Shown: positions 11,946 to 22,723 of the stretch, in pieces
Position numbering within the stretch: position 1 is the stretch's first letter
How the letters are laid out: the number at the start of each line of letters is the position of its first letter
Source of the DNA: Acanthosoma haemorrhoidale
Lineage: Eukaryota > Arthropoda > Insecta > Hemiptera > Acanthosomatidae
Direction: 5' to 3'
DNA: 64,000 nucleotides
Assembly: GCA_930367205.1 (NCBI GenBank)
Contig: OV884012.1
Location: 58,115,239-58,179,238 of the forward strand
Position numbers and translations under genes: made by a program
The notes under the pieces: generated by a model
Seen by the model: only the letters and a program-made list of their open reading frames with translations
The model's database searches: none
Told to the model about the DNA's origin: nothing

Positions 11946-12103
11946 AGGTTTTCCCAATCGGAATTATCTTTGATTAAACTCTCACAAATTTGGTCTATTT
12001 AGCTATATATAGCTACATGTACGTACATAGATTCAACAGTTCCGTTAATTAAATAAGATCCTAAGATCCTCCAGAGTGTTCAGTCTCCCAGTCATTTCTT
12101 CAG

Positions 12104-12268
12104 ATTAACACCGAAAAAGTTTTGAGAATAGATTTAACCAGAATTTCCAGTCCAAGCAACCTACAAAATTTTAATAGACTAATTGAATGGTTGAAACTGA
12201 TAAAAAGTGGAATGGACAATAATGACAGTAGCAAGATTAATAGTCAGATAGCACAGAAGGGCATTTCA
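12104..12268 (+). CDS. Candidate plus-strand exon, 55 codons
   Basis: An excellent acceptor (CAGTCTCCCAGTCATTTCTTCAG) is followed by exactly 165 nt open in phase 0, ending at a consensus donor TCA|GTAAGT. The other two phases are closed within a few codons. The peptide is hydrophilic with balanced composition (it includes LQNFNRLIEWLKLIKSGMDN) and could be helical. About 5% of random 165-nt AT-rich segments would be open in some phase, so this remains a candidate. The phase-0 end would fit the 22294-22444 plus-strand candidate. Confidence 0.32.
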
Positions 12269-12369
12269 GTAAGTCGCTGTTGTCCTGAGGCTGTTTTTAA
12301 CCTGTAATTTTCTGGAGTGAATTGTCATTCATTTTGGTGAATGGTAGTTCTTTGCGAGTTCAGAAGGTC

Positions 12370-12800
12370 GCTTGGAATGGATGGATACATTATGTCCGCT
12401 ACCGATAAGCGGTTACCGGTGGATTTATGTTCGGAGTAAAACCGTCGGAGGACTATGCGAGAGAAGGATTTCACCGAATGGAAACGTGATCACAGGATCC
12501 ACGGGTCCGTCGGCGGCGAGGATCAGGAGTTCGCCAACTCTTAAATCTGGCCATCTGGACAGAGCAAGGGTCGGATGACGGAGGACGAATGGCTATGCTA
12601 AGGGTGCCAAATTGAGACAGGCACCCATGACCCATCGTGGACCTCCCCTGGCGAAACGAGATCTACGAAATATTGCCTAAGGAGTCCGTAGAAAGGAGCA
12701 GTAAATAATATAACCCTGAGGACCTCCGACCGGTGACAGTTGCAACACCGGGTATCGTTTGCCGAACAGATTTTATGACGGGCTCTCCAAGACATAAAAC
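12370..12800 (+). other. Unclassified, possibly degraded coding
   Basis: This stretch is GC-richer than its flanks. Two plus-strand frames give protein-like peptides, one (about 12430-12780) broken by several stops. That is what an old coding repeat or pseudogene would look like. A 23-codon run near 12500-12575 is also open. I cannot match it to a retrotransposon domain and see no second copy in the window. Confidence 0.25.
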
Positions 12801-12885
12801 TTAACATGAAATAGATGGTTTTAATATAATTAGTCAGTATATATTATATAATGTGCAAGTTTACTAATCCCAATTAATTATTACC

Positions 12886-13160
12886 TTGAGTGTCTGTGGC
12901 TTTCGCGCTCTTGGTCAGTCTCCACTAGCTCGTATCCGATGACGCGGCTGACGGAACGTGGGGCATCCCAAGACTCCGCTTCCTCTTTCGCATGCGAGGG
13001 AGTGAGAACAACGTGGATTTGGGAGGTCTCTGAGTTGTTTGTAAATACTGTATGAATGAGCAACCGAATGAAAATTGTAAATATGATATGGATGAGTATT
13101 TGTCACAATTACTTATTGCTCAATAAGGCAGATTGTAATTTTATCACAATAAACGAGTAT
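12886..13160 (+). mobile_element. LINE family A, 5'-truncated 3' UTR with TSD
   Basis: A sense-strand copy of the family A 3' UTR, truncated just upstream of TGTCTGTGGCTTTCGCGCTC and running to the terminal GGCAGATTGTAATTTTATCACAATAAA. It is bounded by an exact 15-bp direct repeat CAATTAATTATTACC (12871-12885 and 13161-13175). This marks the true element end. The family terminates in an AATAAA-like tail rather than long poly(A). It lacks all coding sequence. The minus-strand open frames here are shadows of the UTR. Confidence 0.88.
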
Positions 13161-13175
13161 CAATTAATTATTACC

Positions 13176-15379
13176 GATATTATTTAAATTCTGATTCCTT
13201 CAGAATTTTTGAATTACTAGAAGCATTTGGATGTTCCTTAGAATGCCGGGTTTTTTTTTTACTTAACAACGTACATAATACTAATGTCATACATACTAAC
13301 CTGTGATTGCTCTTTACCGCAATCTATTTCTTTTTTCCATTTACTTTTATGAACTGTACTGATAAGCCAAAAAATATACTGATATATGCAACGATAGGCT
13401 AACGATCATCTCTCTTGGCTTTAATTTTTACTTGCATATTTATCTATGCATATACATATGCATATATATATATATACATAAAAGGATATTGGTTAAATTT
13501 AATTTTTCTACAAATTAGCCCCTTTTCTGGTGGTAATAGTCCAGTTTTGAAAAATTGTGGATATATTTTAGGACAGTTTCAGCTAGGCCCTCACTTGTCA
13601 TTTCCAAGCTGTCAATGGCGTGAAGTGTAGCGTCTTGTCACAAGATTTTTTTTTTTCAAGTGGAATAGGGCCACTTCAATACATAACTATTGAAACAATA
13701 TTCAATTGGTATTAATTATTACGATTTATCAGTTTTCAGTACATGCAAGAAATGTATTATAAATAAAATGTTACTTATACTTTTGTCAACATAAAAGAGG
13801 CAATATCAAACAGGAAATCAACGAAAGAGGGATTATATATTAATAGATATCCTTGATGTGTGTGTACCCCACCAAGTAAATTTAGATAGGAAAATTATAT
13901 TAGTGGGTAGAAACCGATTAGGTGAAAGTTTCCAAAGGCGCAGGGCAGGTATTTCTGTAACTAAAGTAAGATCGAATGACAAAATACCTTTAGTAGTCCG
14001 TTGAAGCATCAATGAGGTGTTTAAGTCACGTCCCAGCTTGGTTCGAAGGTGGTGTTAAAAAATATGTTTTAACACAAAGAACTGAAAAGATATGAGAGCA
14101 AAGCCACACGCCCTATTTAGATGGAGAGTGGGTAAAGGAGGCTTACTTGTAAGGGCTTGTATGAGTCTCATCCTCTTTCTTGTTCGGTGGGGGGGGGGGG
14201 GGGTGAACAGTTGACTATCGTACCAGAAGAAGAGGGCTTCCCCTCATAGTACGCAGTTTGAAGGCTTAGAACATCTGGTCTTGAGGGGCCTTGCATCTAT
14301 ATATACATCGTTGTATAGTAAGAATAATTTCTAATAGTTAGTCGGTAAGATAAATGTACCTTTTTCATCAATTGGATTCATATTTAAATCTATTTCTAAA
14401 TACTTTTAAGCATTTCAAGCAATAAACCATATCAGATTGAAAAGAGGATTTATAATAATGAGATTCCTTCCATTGAACACTATGTCAATTTATTAAGATA
14501 AATTGCTATGGCTTAGAGGCAATTGGAACAGTATTAAATTTAAATATTATTAAGCAATCATATTGTAGTACCACTTTACGCTAATCCAACATGCTCAGAG
14601 TTTGCTAGAATATAAGATCTAAGTAGTTTGAATAATTAAATGGGATCCCAGTAATTAAAATATTTTTAGTATTCATTTTGTACGTATAGGCGTGTGTCTG
14701 AATAAGGTTAATACAAAAAGAAAGTACATATGTCTACATATTGTCTATTTAGATACATTTTTATATATGAGATACAATAATATATTGGCATTCATATAAG
14801 AATCACGAATACAATAAACCATCACGTAGATATTTATTTAATAAATACTTTTTGTTTGTTAGTTGCAATGAAGGTCAAAATGAATTTATCCTCCAAAAGC
14901 AATACATTCATATGAAAACGATAACGTATGATTATTGACCACTGTATAACTTTTAATACAATTTAAATAAATGGATATTATTAGATTACAAATAGACGTA
15001 CGAAGGCTGTTTAGATTACGTCAGCAATGGCTCAAGTACTGTATATCATAGGCAGCCGATGCGTCTGTAACTGCTATGGGACCATAATTGGAAATAAGTA
15101 ATACCATGCTTGATAAATATATTTTCATGTTATTAGGCATAAATGAAAAATGATTACCGTATCATTTATATCTAGGCCTATAAACCTTGCGAATCCCACA
15201 CAACTCCTACTCCGCCCACACTTAAAAGCTGTCAGCCTTTCATGGAAAAATTACCGGCGTGACGTAAGGAATCATGATGTATTTTTTTCCCAATCAAAAT
15301 AACGGTTTATCGATTCACTACTGACTCCTGTCTTTTAGAACATTTTTTACGCACCTGACTTCCATTGATTACGAATTTT
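13176..15379. other. AT-rich stretch with simple repeats
   Basis: This stretch contains an alternating (AT/GCATAT) tract near 13447-13480 and a 15-G run at 14189-14203. No gene or transposon copy is recognised. Confidence 0.4.
14189..14203 (+). repeat. Poly(G) tract
   Basis: Fifteen consecutive G residues, unusual in this AT-rich sequence. It could form a G-rich structure or be an assembly-sensitive homopolymer. Confidence 0.9.
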
Positions 15380-15560
15380 TAGGTTTCACTGTATTTTTTC
15401 AAAACCATAAACTCTTAGGTTTACTCCCGAGTGTTTATCCGAGTCTACGCAAGTCCACTGTTCAAGCTGCAGACATGAAGCATTTCATGAAAGTAACATT
15501 TGAAATGAGGAATACATGAAACATGTAACTGTTTTCAAAAAACGAAATTTAGTGTTATTG
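15380..15560 (-). repeat. Diverged copy of the 2391-2590 segment
   Basis: Same orientation as 2391-2590 and alignable by eye over roughly 170 bp. Shared blocks include TCCACTGTTCAAGCT/TTCACTGTTCAAGCT and a corresponding TTTTAGG(G)TTTC. In the frame homologous to the candidate exon this copy has at least two stops. It may be a decayed duplicated exon with flanking intron, or both may belong to an old dispersed repeat. A shared CATTAAAACTGTCAT at 2567 and about 15806 suggests the similarity extends further with an indel. Confidence 0.4.
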
Positions 15561-15931
15561 ATTAATGAGACCACAATTAGATAAAGAAGTTATTGTAACA
15601 TGATTGATATCATATTTACAACTGTAACAACAAGTGTTCTAAAAATAAAACTCCTTAAAAAATAATAAATTATTTAATAATGAAAGAAATTAATAGTTTC
15701 CTACCAAATTAAGTATCTATAAAATCAAATTGACAATTTCGTCGTCCTGACTAATTATTTGTGGAATCTTTTGGGGCTTAAGTGGATTATAATTATGAAA
15801 GGTCATTAAAACTGTCATGAGCTAAATCTACAATTTTTTTGAAATCTATGTGTCATATCCAGAAACTTGTACTCGATGTTCAATTTGAGAGCTTGTAGTA
15901 AAGTTAAAGAAAAAATATTCAGTTACTATTA

Positions 15932-16163
15932 AATCCGGTGACGCGGCTGACGGAGGAGCGTGGGGGACTTCCCAAGACTCCGCTTTCTCTTCGCATGTGG
16001 ATTTGGGAGGTCTCTGGGCTGTTTGTAAATATTGTATGAATGAGCGAGTGAATGATGAACTGTAAATATGGTATGAATGAGAGCATTTATCTTAATTACT
16101 TATTGCCTTATAAAAGGCAGATTGTAATTATATCACAATAAAGGAATATAATAAATAAGTAAA
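15932..16163 (+). mobile_element. LINE family A, 5'-truncated 3' UTR with TSD
   Basis: A sense-strand 3' UTR copy starting at GGTGACGCGGCTGACGGAGG and ending GGCAGATTGTAATTATATCACAATAAAG with a short A/T-rich tail. An exact 11-bp direct repeat AGTTACTATTA (15921-15931 and 16164-16174) flanks it. Only about 230 bp of the element was copied. It carries a small internal deletion relative to the 12.9-kb copy (TTCGCATGTGGATTTG). No coding sequence. Confidence 0.87.
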
Positions 16164-16174
16164 AGTTACTATTA

Positions 16175-17276
16175 TAAATAAAATAAATATTTTCTTAAGT
16201 AGGGTATCAAATTTAAGGTCATAAAGATCTGAGTAACAACGTGTATTATTCTTTGGGTTTTTTAAAAGAAATTTTTGTCAAAAACCGTTTCAACACATTA
16301 ATTGAGAGAATAAAGTTTTTTTTTGAAAAATTTGATTTTCTCGATTTGTAAATATTATCTTTTCGCGTTGCCGTCTTTAGTGTTTCCGAAGCTATGGGGA
16401 AAAATCAGAACTTTAATTCTTAAATAGCTTCTGAGCTTAGAATTGAGAAATCGCATAAATGTTCTAAACGGGTCCAACTGATTTCAAGCTTAACTTCTCA
16501 TTCTAAAATTCTTTTATATTTAGAAAAAAAATGGCAAGGCTACCGATATTTGAAACAACATTGTTTTTGTTATTGATACAGACATACTGATAAGAATACT
16601 TCCTTCTAGAGTGCTTGGTAATCATAGCACTAAAAGTGTTCGATGAATATTTTATCAAGAAAGGTATCGTATAATGGTATAATAAAAATTTATTGTGATT
16701 TAGAGCAGATAGTTTGTCGGAGAGCGAGAATAGGCTTTGCTAGGGACACATAAGAGACAGGGGCGGGTCCCAGATAGGTACCGGGTAAGTTTTATTGCCT
16801 AGACGCTCGTAAACCATGACAGCGCTGGCTGGACCACTGCTCAGCGCTTTTATAGCCTCCCTGGGACATTTATATTTTTTATATTTGCGCTAATTGATTG
16901 CGAGCTCGAGGGCAGGTGGTACGGTAAATCATTAATAGACCTTATTAAAGTCGGCTTTCACTCTCCAGATATATACACCGAGCTTGTACTCACAACCTAC
17001 ATCATGTAAGGAGGTGACTGGTCAGGAGTCACGGACAGCGCATGGCGTAATATTCATACTTCGAGGTGGCGCTTAACTTTTAACTACAACAAGTCAACTT
17101 CCGTTATTTCTTACTCCTGGTAGAACAATACGCGTGGTTGTAAAGCTCTAAGTTTATTAATTATTTCTCTCCTTTAGAATTTAATGTTTTTTTCTGAAAT
17201 CGGAGTATCATATTCGCTGCATGACTTTGATGTATTTTCCTTTTTCTAAAAAGTATGAATGCGATATTTTAGCACA
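16175..17276. other. Unassigned stretch
   Basis: A slightly GC-richer zone at 16720-17110 includes a consensus donor-like CGG|GTAAGT at 16787, but every frame upstream of it closes before a credible acceptor. No repeat copy recognised. Confidence 0.3.
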
Positions 17277-17325
17277 GTTATCTAGGGCAGATTGTAATTT
17301 TCTTTAAATAAAGATTTATTAAAAA
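17277..17325 (+). mobile_element. LINE family A terminal fragment, diverged
   Basis: TTATCTAGGGCAGATTGTAATTTT followed by AAATAAAG resembles the last ~40 bp of family A (TTGCCTAGTAAGGCAGATTGTAATTTTAGCACAATAAAG). Only the terminus is present and it is diverged. Confidence 0.5.
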
Positions 17326-17700
17326 AAAAGGTTAGTTGCATGTCTAACATAAGTCCTAAGTATTCTATGACTCTATCACAGTTGTTTACTACCATAAGGT
17401 AGTGAAAGGTTACTACGAATTTTTTTCAAGAGTTTTTAATCATTTTAGTTGCCTGTTTTTTTTTTTATTTAAACGCAGTTTCCGTGCACGAAACAATGAT
17501 GTTAGTTTGTCTTGAGAAGTTCGTAGTCGTATTTCGTTTATAGGAAGATCTAAAAATTTTAATCAAATTGTATATAAACTAAATTTGAAAGGAATCTCTT
17601 CAGTCTCAGCCGAATTTACAACAAACCATTTATTCATGCCTAAATTTATGGCAACTATGAGCTCCCAGTGGCCCAGTTTCCTGTTGTTTTTTTTCCTAGT

Positions 17701-17800
17701 TACTCCACTTCCTCTTTGGCATGCGAGGGAGGTAACAACCATATAGGCCTCTTGGCTCTTTGTAAATAGTGTATGAACGAGCGAGTTACTGAAATTATGA
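17701..17800 (+). mobile_element. LINE family A 3'-UTR fragment
   Basis: A sense-strand piece covering ACTCC.CTTCCTCTTTGGCATGCGAGGGAGGT through TTTGTAAATAGTGTATGAACGAGCGAG, homologous to other A copies, with both ends missing. The sequence after it starts a different repeated segment (see 17811). Confidence 0.72.
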
Positions 17801-17810
17801 CTGGGGGCTC

Positions 17811-17850
17811 TATTTGCATCCCACCTGTAATTAAACTTTCCATCTCGTAG
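17811..17850 (+). repeat. Direct repeat, copy 1
   Basis: GCTCTATTTGCATCCCACCTGTAATTA and the following ACTTTCC.TCTC occur again at 18416-18457, about 600 bp away in the same orientation, with only a few mismatches. The source element is unidentified. Confidence 0.7.
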
Positions 17851-18239
17851 TAGCGGTACTTGAGTACCGATGCTCGAAAAAGATAATACATGTACTATAG
17901 TTTGTGATCAAGAAGTACTAATTGTTATGAATATCAAAATATTAGTTTTATTAGTATAATATTTTTTATAACCGTTATTATTTTTTAAAACATCGTAAAA
18001 CAAATTTTTAAAATAAAATGGGACTGTCAGCTAGTCTACATAGCAAGCGGTTGTTTTTTTTTAAACGATTACCCCACATGTTGCTACCCTACTAATTATG
18101 TCTACTACCAATATTTAAGATAAATTTATAATAACTAGTCTTGTTACATAGTTTCGTGACATATAAGTTTCATTTTGTCTCTGCCTACAAATTCACACCT
18201 TTTTATTGCTCTTTATTTGTAACCAGAAAGTTAATTATC

Positions 18240-18480
18240 ATTTTAAAAAAAAAATTTTAAACGATTGCCTTCCGATGGACAGATCCTGCATGAGATTGGC
18301 ACAATAGGCACCAACTGGACCCTGGTCCAAATCAGTTCCCAAGGGAACTTATCAGATCCCGTTGGGCAGGCAATTACCATCGCACTCATTTCCGTCTCAG
18401 GCTGCCAACGGGTTGTAGCTCTATTTGCATCCCACCTGTAATTAGACTTTCCCTCTCTTACTCACCGAACGAGGGGCCGG
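18240..18480 (+). repeat. Direct repeat copy 2 within a GC-richer segment
   Basis: The segment begins near an A-rich run and contains balanced-composition sequence (18270-18420) absent elsewhere in the window. It ends with the second copy of the 17811 repeat at 18416-18457. It may be a fragment of an unclassified mobile element, possibly with the 17811 copy as a second relic. Confidence 0.4.
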
Positions 18481-19569
18481 TTAAAAAATTGAAACTCATT
18501 ATAAACGTAATCTGGTTCTCGGTGTCAGATCCACGTGTTTGTCTGTTTCACGCTATTAACTACGACGTCCTCAAACGTTTTAGGTCATTATAGACTAGTT
18601 GCCGGATGAGTAAATGAATTGCGAATTAAAGATTGTATTCAAACAAATCGGTATATTTGTAATATCAGTATCAAATGGATTCACATTAGGTGTCCCAAGG
18701 GACTCTTTAATAACCTATTTTTATTCGTCGTTGAAAGGGTTTAGCCTATAACATCGTCCAAAATACTTTTTTGGCACCTTCCTCTACAGAATCTTCCTTA
18801 CCCAACAAACTTTATATCTCTTCAACACATACAGTAAAGCAGACGTTCATTTACACCAACTGAGGTCCCTCCTTACGTCCTTACCCCATAGAATTACAAT
18901 ATGAACAAAACAAAACAATTCCTTCTTCATAATCGTTACATCCTTCTGAAACTCAATTTACCACCTGTGCTCAAAACATTATTTTTTAGTTATTTCCTAT
19001 CAAAAACTAATGAATCGTTACACGAATTGCAAACTAATGTTAGAATGTTTATGCTTATTACATTCTTATCATATCGTGCTATGCTATGTATAAATAAATA
19101 CACATCAACTTTCATTCTTTGTGTAAACCCAGGTATCTAAATATTTATGTATATGTGAATACCCCATTGTTAATTAGGGTGCATTTGTGTAGATGTTTTA
19201 TTTATTTTTTTTCAAGCAAGTTCTTGTTTAAGTTCTTAAGGGGCATTGTCCCAGAATAATGAAGGTATTATTATTTTAATTAATTAATAGGCTAGAAATT
19301 CCTAGAGATACGTCGCTTGGTAGTCTCCGTGAGACCTGCTGGAAACCCTTGTGATATTATCAAATAAATATATACGGATTCGCAAAATACTAAATTGGGA
19401 GATATCATTAAAAATATGGAATTGTTGTATCATACATCAGTAATAACATAGTCAATACGTAGTAATATCTCTCTCATTGAAGATACAATCCAAGTTGTAC
19501 CTGATTCCATAGAGATCCTAATAATAAAGCTTTGAAAAATAACCAATCGTATTATTACTAGTAATTTTT
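18481..19569. other. AT-rich stretch, nothing recognised
   Basis: One 79-codon plus-strand frame (18901-19140) has AT-driven composition and no family resemblance. It is not called as a gene. Confidence 0.35.
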
Positions 19570-20092
19570 TTAGATTCAATACTTTATTGCGATAAAGTTT
19601 CAATCTGTCATATTGCGCAATAAGTAATTGTGATAAATGTTCTCATTCACACCATGTTTACAATTTTTCATTCACACACTCATTCATACAATATTTACAA
19701 ACAACCCAGAGATCTCCCAAATCCACATGGTTGTCACCTCCCTCGCATGTGAAAGGAGGCGGAGTCTTGGGAAGTCCCCCAAGAGGCTCCGTTTTTTTTC
19801 TTCTTTTATAGCCCCTTTAAATTTACATATATTTATATATAAGATGCTCCGTCAGTCGAGTCACCGGATACGAACCAGTGGAGGCTGACCAAGACTGCGA
19901 GAGCCACAGACGCTCAGGACACGAATGGAGAAACTGCCCATTGCTAGGACTCCCACAGTCACGTTTTTGTAGCAGGTCACGAGGCCACTGTCACTTTAGT
20001 CTTCGAGGAGGATTATAGCGATTTGTTGGCAGTGTAATGACTGTGCTAGGGGATTAAGGTGGTTGGATAGATTACTATGGTATTTCATTCAA
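19570..20092 (-). mobile_element. LINE family A 3' end with RT tail and nested insertion
   Basis: The minus strand holds the last codons of the RT ORF (peptide NLSN.LN.LAQ.L then stop, compare 35265-35330), then the full 3' UTR to the terminus at about 19572. A 53-bp fragment of family C interrupts the UTR at 19793-19845. The element is 5'-truncated near 20092. No clean target duplication is visible at its ends. Confidence 0.85.
19793..19845 (-). mobile_element. LINE family C 3'-end fragment nested in LINE A
   Basis: On the minus strand this reads as the last ~50 bp of family C (TGTAAATTTAAAGGGGCTAT then an A/G-rich tail), matching 25.1 and 48.1 kb. A 7-bp duplication GCTCCGT (19786-19792 and 19846-19852) of family A sequence flanks it. 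It is therefore a very short 5'-truncated insertion into an existing A copy, dating C activity after that A copy. Confidence 0.78.
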
Positions 20093-22293
20093 AAAATTTA
20101 TTGTAATCGCCAGGAAACTATTTTTAATTACCTTGCATAAACACAAAGAAAAATGAATTACGAGGTCACTCTTCTTTGGCCATGATGATTCGTGCCAAAA
20201 AGTAAACTTTTAAAAATACCAAAAGAGAAACTTTGAAGAGAGATAGCTCTTGCAAACCAACTAAATCTTACTCCTATATTGAATCTTTATTGTAAATGTA
20301 TGTAATATATGTGTACCTTTATAAAAGTAATACAAATCATCTAGTGAATGTGAAAATGCAATGTCATTTTTGTAAGCGCCAAACCGCGATAAGGGTCCTA
20401 GGCATCCATGACGTCCAATCATGAACAAACGATTTGAGATATGTAAATCATATCGTATTTGTTTCAGGGACTTTTGATTTATTGATGGAGTCAAGGGTGC
20501 TGGTTTTCAATAAGACAATATCAAAACCGAAAGGACCTCCATTGTTCTCTCTCTTCTCTTCTCTACTCCTCATGAGGAAGTAGAGTTATTGTTGTCTTTA
20601 TGAGGGTGAATGCTTCTTCCATTTCATTCTTCAAGAATGAAGATAGAATATAGAAAACCAAAAAGAGAGCAAGAGAGCCACATTCACTCAGGACATGAAT
20701 GAGTTTAGTCGCGATTATTGAATTTACAGTAGATCGCGAGGCCACAGCCACTGGACCCAGAGGATTGTTTGAATGGATCTTACTGAATCATATAAGGACT
20801 AGCTGAGTGGGATATGGATGTTCGGCTAATTGTTGTATGATCAAGGGCTGAAGGTACGTTGTGATCACTAAGATGGGACGAATTTGTGACGTAGAAGGGA
20901 GCGTTGACTATAGTCCTGAAGAATTTAGTTAGGAATGTTTAACTTCGTTTGATGAGAAAGAGTTTCATTACAGCCCAGCTGGCTAAACATTTCACTCAAT
21001 GTTTGCATGAAATTATCCCTGCCAAATTCGGCAATAAATAAGAATGTACTAGGTAATGCAGATAAGATAATTTTAGGTCACAAACTGAACAGCGAATAGG
21101 TATTAAGAGGATAGGACAAAAAGTTAGTCAAATCATGTGGGCCCTGCTCCCCCTGGTACTTTTTATTGAGTTTCAATATATATTAATAAAAGGTACCTTT
21201 AGTAAAAAAACTGAGGAGTGTGATAGGCTCAAAATTAGTAAAAAGTAGTAAAATATGGAGTTCGTTACCTATATTATGTTTTACACATGGTGCTACGCTG
21301 TAACCAAGCTGAATTTGGTATGAGTATGTTTAGAGTATTAGCGGCAGTCACACAGACAAACACGCACATACTTTAAGCTACAATTGATATCTACGCTGCC
21401 TCATTTGTTAAATTTACTTTAGGGTCTTCACCTCTTGCTGTCCTGGAACCTAATTTCAATAATGTAAACACCGATTAAGGTTCGTTTAAAGTTCCGTTCT
21501 ATCACAACAGGAAGTTTGGTGGTCAAACGCCTACTCCATTATGGCACCTCAAAATTTACATTTTACCAACTCATGAATTTGTTAGTTCAATAATGAATAA
21601 TTAATTAATCAATGTAAATTATAATGGGGTCATTTATAATTTATTCCCTTAATTTAACAATTTGTATTATTCTAAAACCGTACCAAATTAGTTTTTGTTA
21701 TATTTCCATATACATATTTAGAACAATTTCAGATAATAATATATTAATACGAATTTCAGTCATTCCTGACATGTCAATTAAAAAAAACTATTCTAATCCA
21801 TTTCATAGTTTGGCTTTTAATACATAATTAGAGTAAGTTTTTTAATTAAACATTTAGACATGATTTTGTCTTTTGTAAGTCATCATAATGTACAATTGTT
21901 AATCCAAATAGTGCAGTGTGGTATCGGGTTGAGCTTTATCCAGAGGATATTTAAATTATGATCCAGGGAGATTTTTGAGTTTGTATTGATGGTGGAGGAT
22001 AAATCGTGTTTGTGGGCAGTCAAGCATGGAGAGTTGGAAGAGTCAGTCGCGGTACGTCTATGGGACTAGTCGACTCAGTTACTGGTCTCGAATGAGAGTA
22101 CTTCGCGGATCGGATAAAGGGTGCAAAGAGGGAAGACCCGCCAAGAGAGCCAACTGTAGAACTTCTAACCATCAATAACAAGTGAATACTTATTATTCTA
22201 AGTAATTAAGCAATAATAACGACCAATTATTATACAAATAGTATTTCAAGTAACAGTGAAATTATTTTTTTTTATATTCACTAATTTTCGCAG
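20093..22293. other. Unassigned stretch
   Basis: No transposon copy or convincing exon. A TCTCTTCTC pyrimidine tract lies at 20545-20575, and a moderately GC-rich patch at 22010-22160 has no coding signal I can support. Confidence 0.35.
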
Positions 22294-22444
22294 GATCGCT
22301 TTATGAAAATGTTGGAGAGTTTCAGCTGTGTTCTCAATCAGAGAAGTAAATGGTGGACCACCGCACATCAAACCTGGATAGATACCCAGATAGTCAGCAG
22401 AAGGCAAGAGTCAGGTCTACTGTTACCCTTCTACTATGAATGTT
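22294..22444 (+). CDS. Candidate plus-strand exon (weak)
   Basis: A strong acceptor (TATTCACTAATTTTCGCAG) is followed by 50 open codons in phase 0 plus 1 nt, with donor GTT|GTGAGT. If not spliced, the frame stops two codons later at TAA. The other phases are closed. It would be phase-compatible with 12104-12268. It lies 82 bp from the strong minus-strand exon at 22527, so two genes on opposite strands would interleave here, which lowers my confidence. Confidence 0.22.
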
Positions 22445-22526
22445 GTGAGTAACGACTTTTTTCCATTTTGGATGGAGAATACAATGCATTTAGTCTTTTG
22501 GGTCTTTGCGCTGATGTTCAACTTAC

Positions 22527-22723
22527 CATGTTTAATACTATTTTTGTTTCAAACTGACTGACTGCATCGAGGATATCACTGCGTAGAGCTATGTCTATGG
22601 TTTGCATATGTATAACTATGTATATAGGAGCGTGTGACTTTTTGTAATCTGTCCTGATATATTCTGGAATGTATACATTGACTAGTACCGGAGACTTGAC
22701 GGTTTCTACCTCAACTCCACAGG
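22527..22723 (-). CDS. Internal exon of an unidentified host gene
   Basis: This is the best host exon in the window. On the minus strand a long pyrimidine tract and acceptor (TCTCTTACTCCTTCCCTCCAG) precede 197 nt with no stop (2 nt plus 65 codons), ending at ATG|GTAAGT. The peptide has ordinary globular composition with alternating beta-like hydrophobics, for example CGVEVETVKSPVLVNVYIPE and, near the end, ALRSDILDAVSQFETKIVLN. The 2-nt start pairs with the terminal G of the exon at 27146-27209 to make an alanine codon. The end is phase 0. I do not recognise the family, so no function is assigned. Confidence 0.6.

Noticed and set aside
16680..16787. Exon ending at a consensus CGG|GTAAGT donor
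   Set aside because: All three frames from the only plausible acceptor hit stops, and the acceptors nearer the donor lack a pyrimidine tract.
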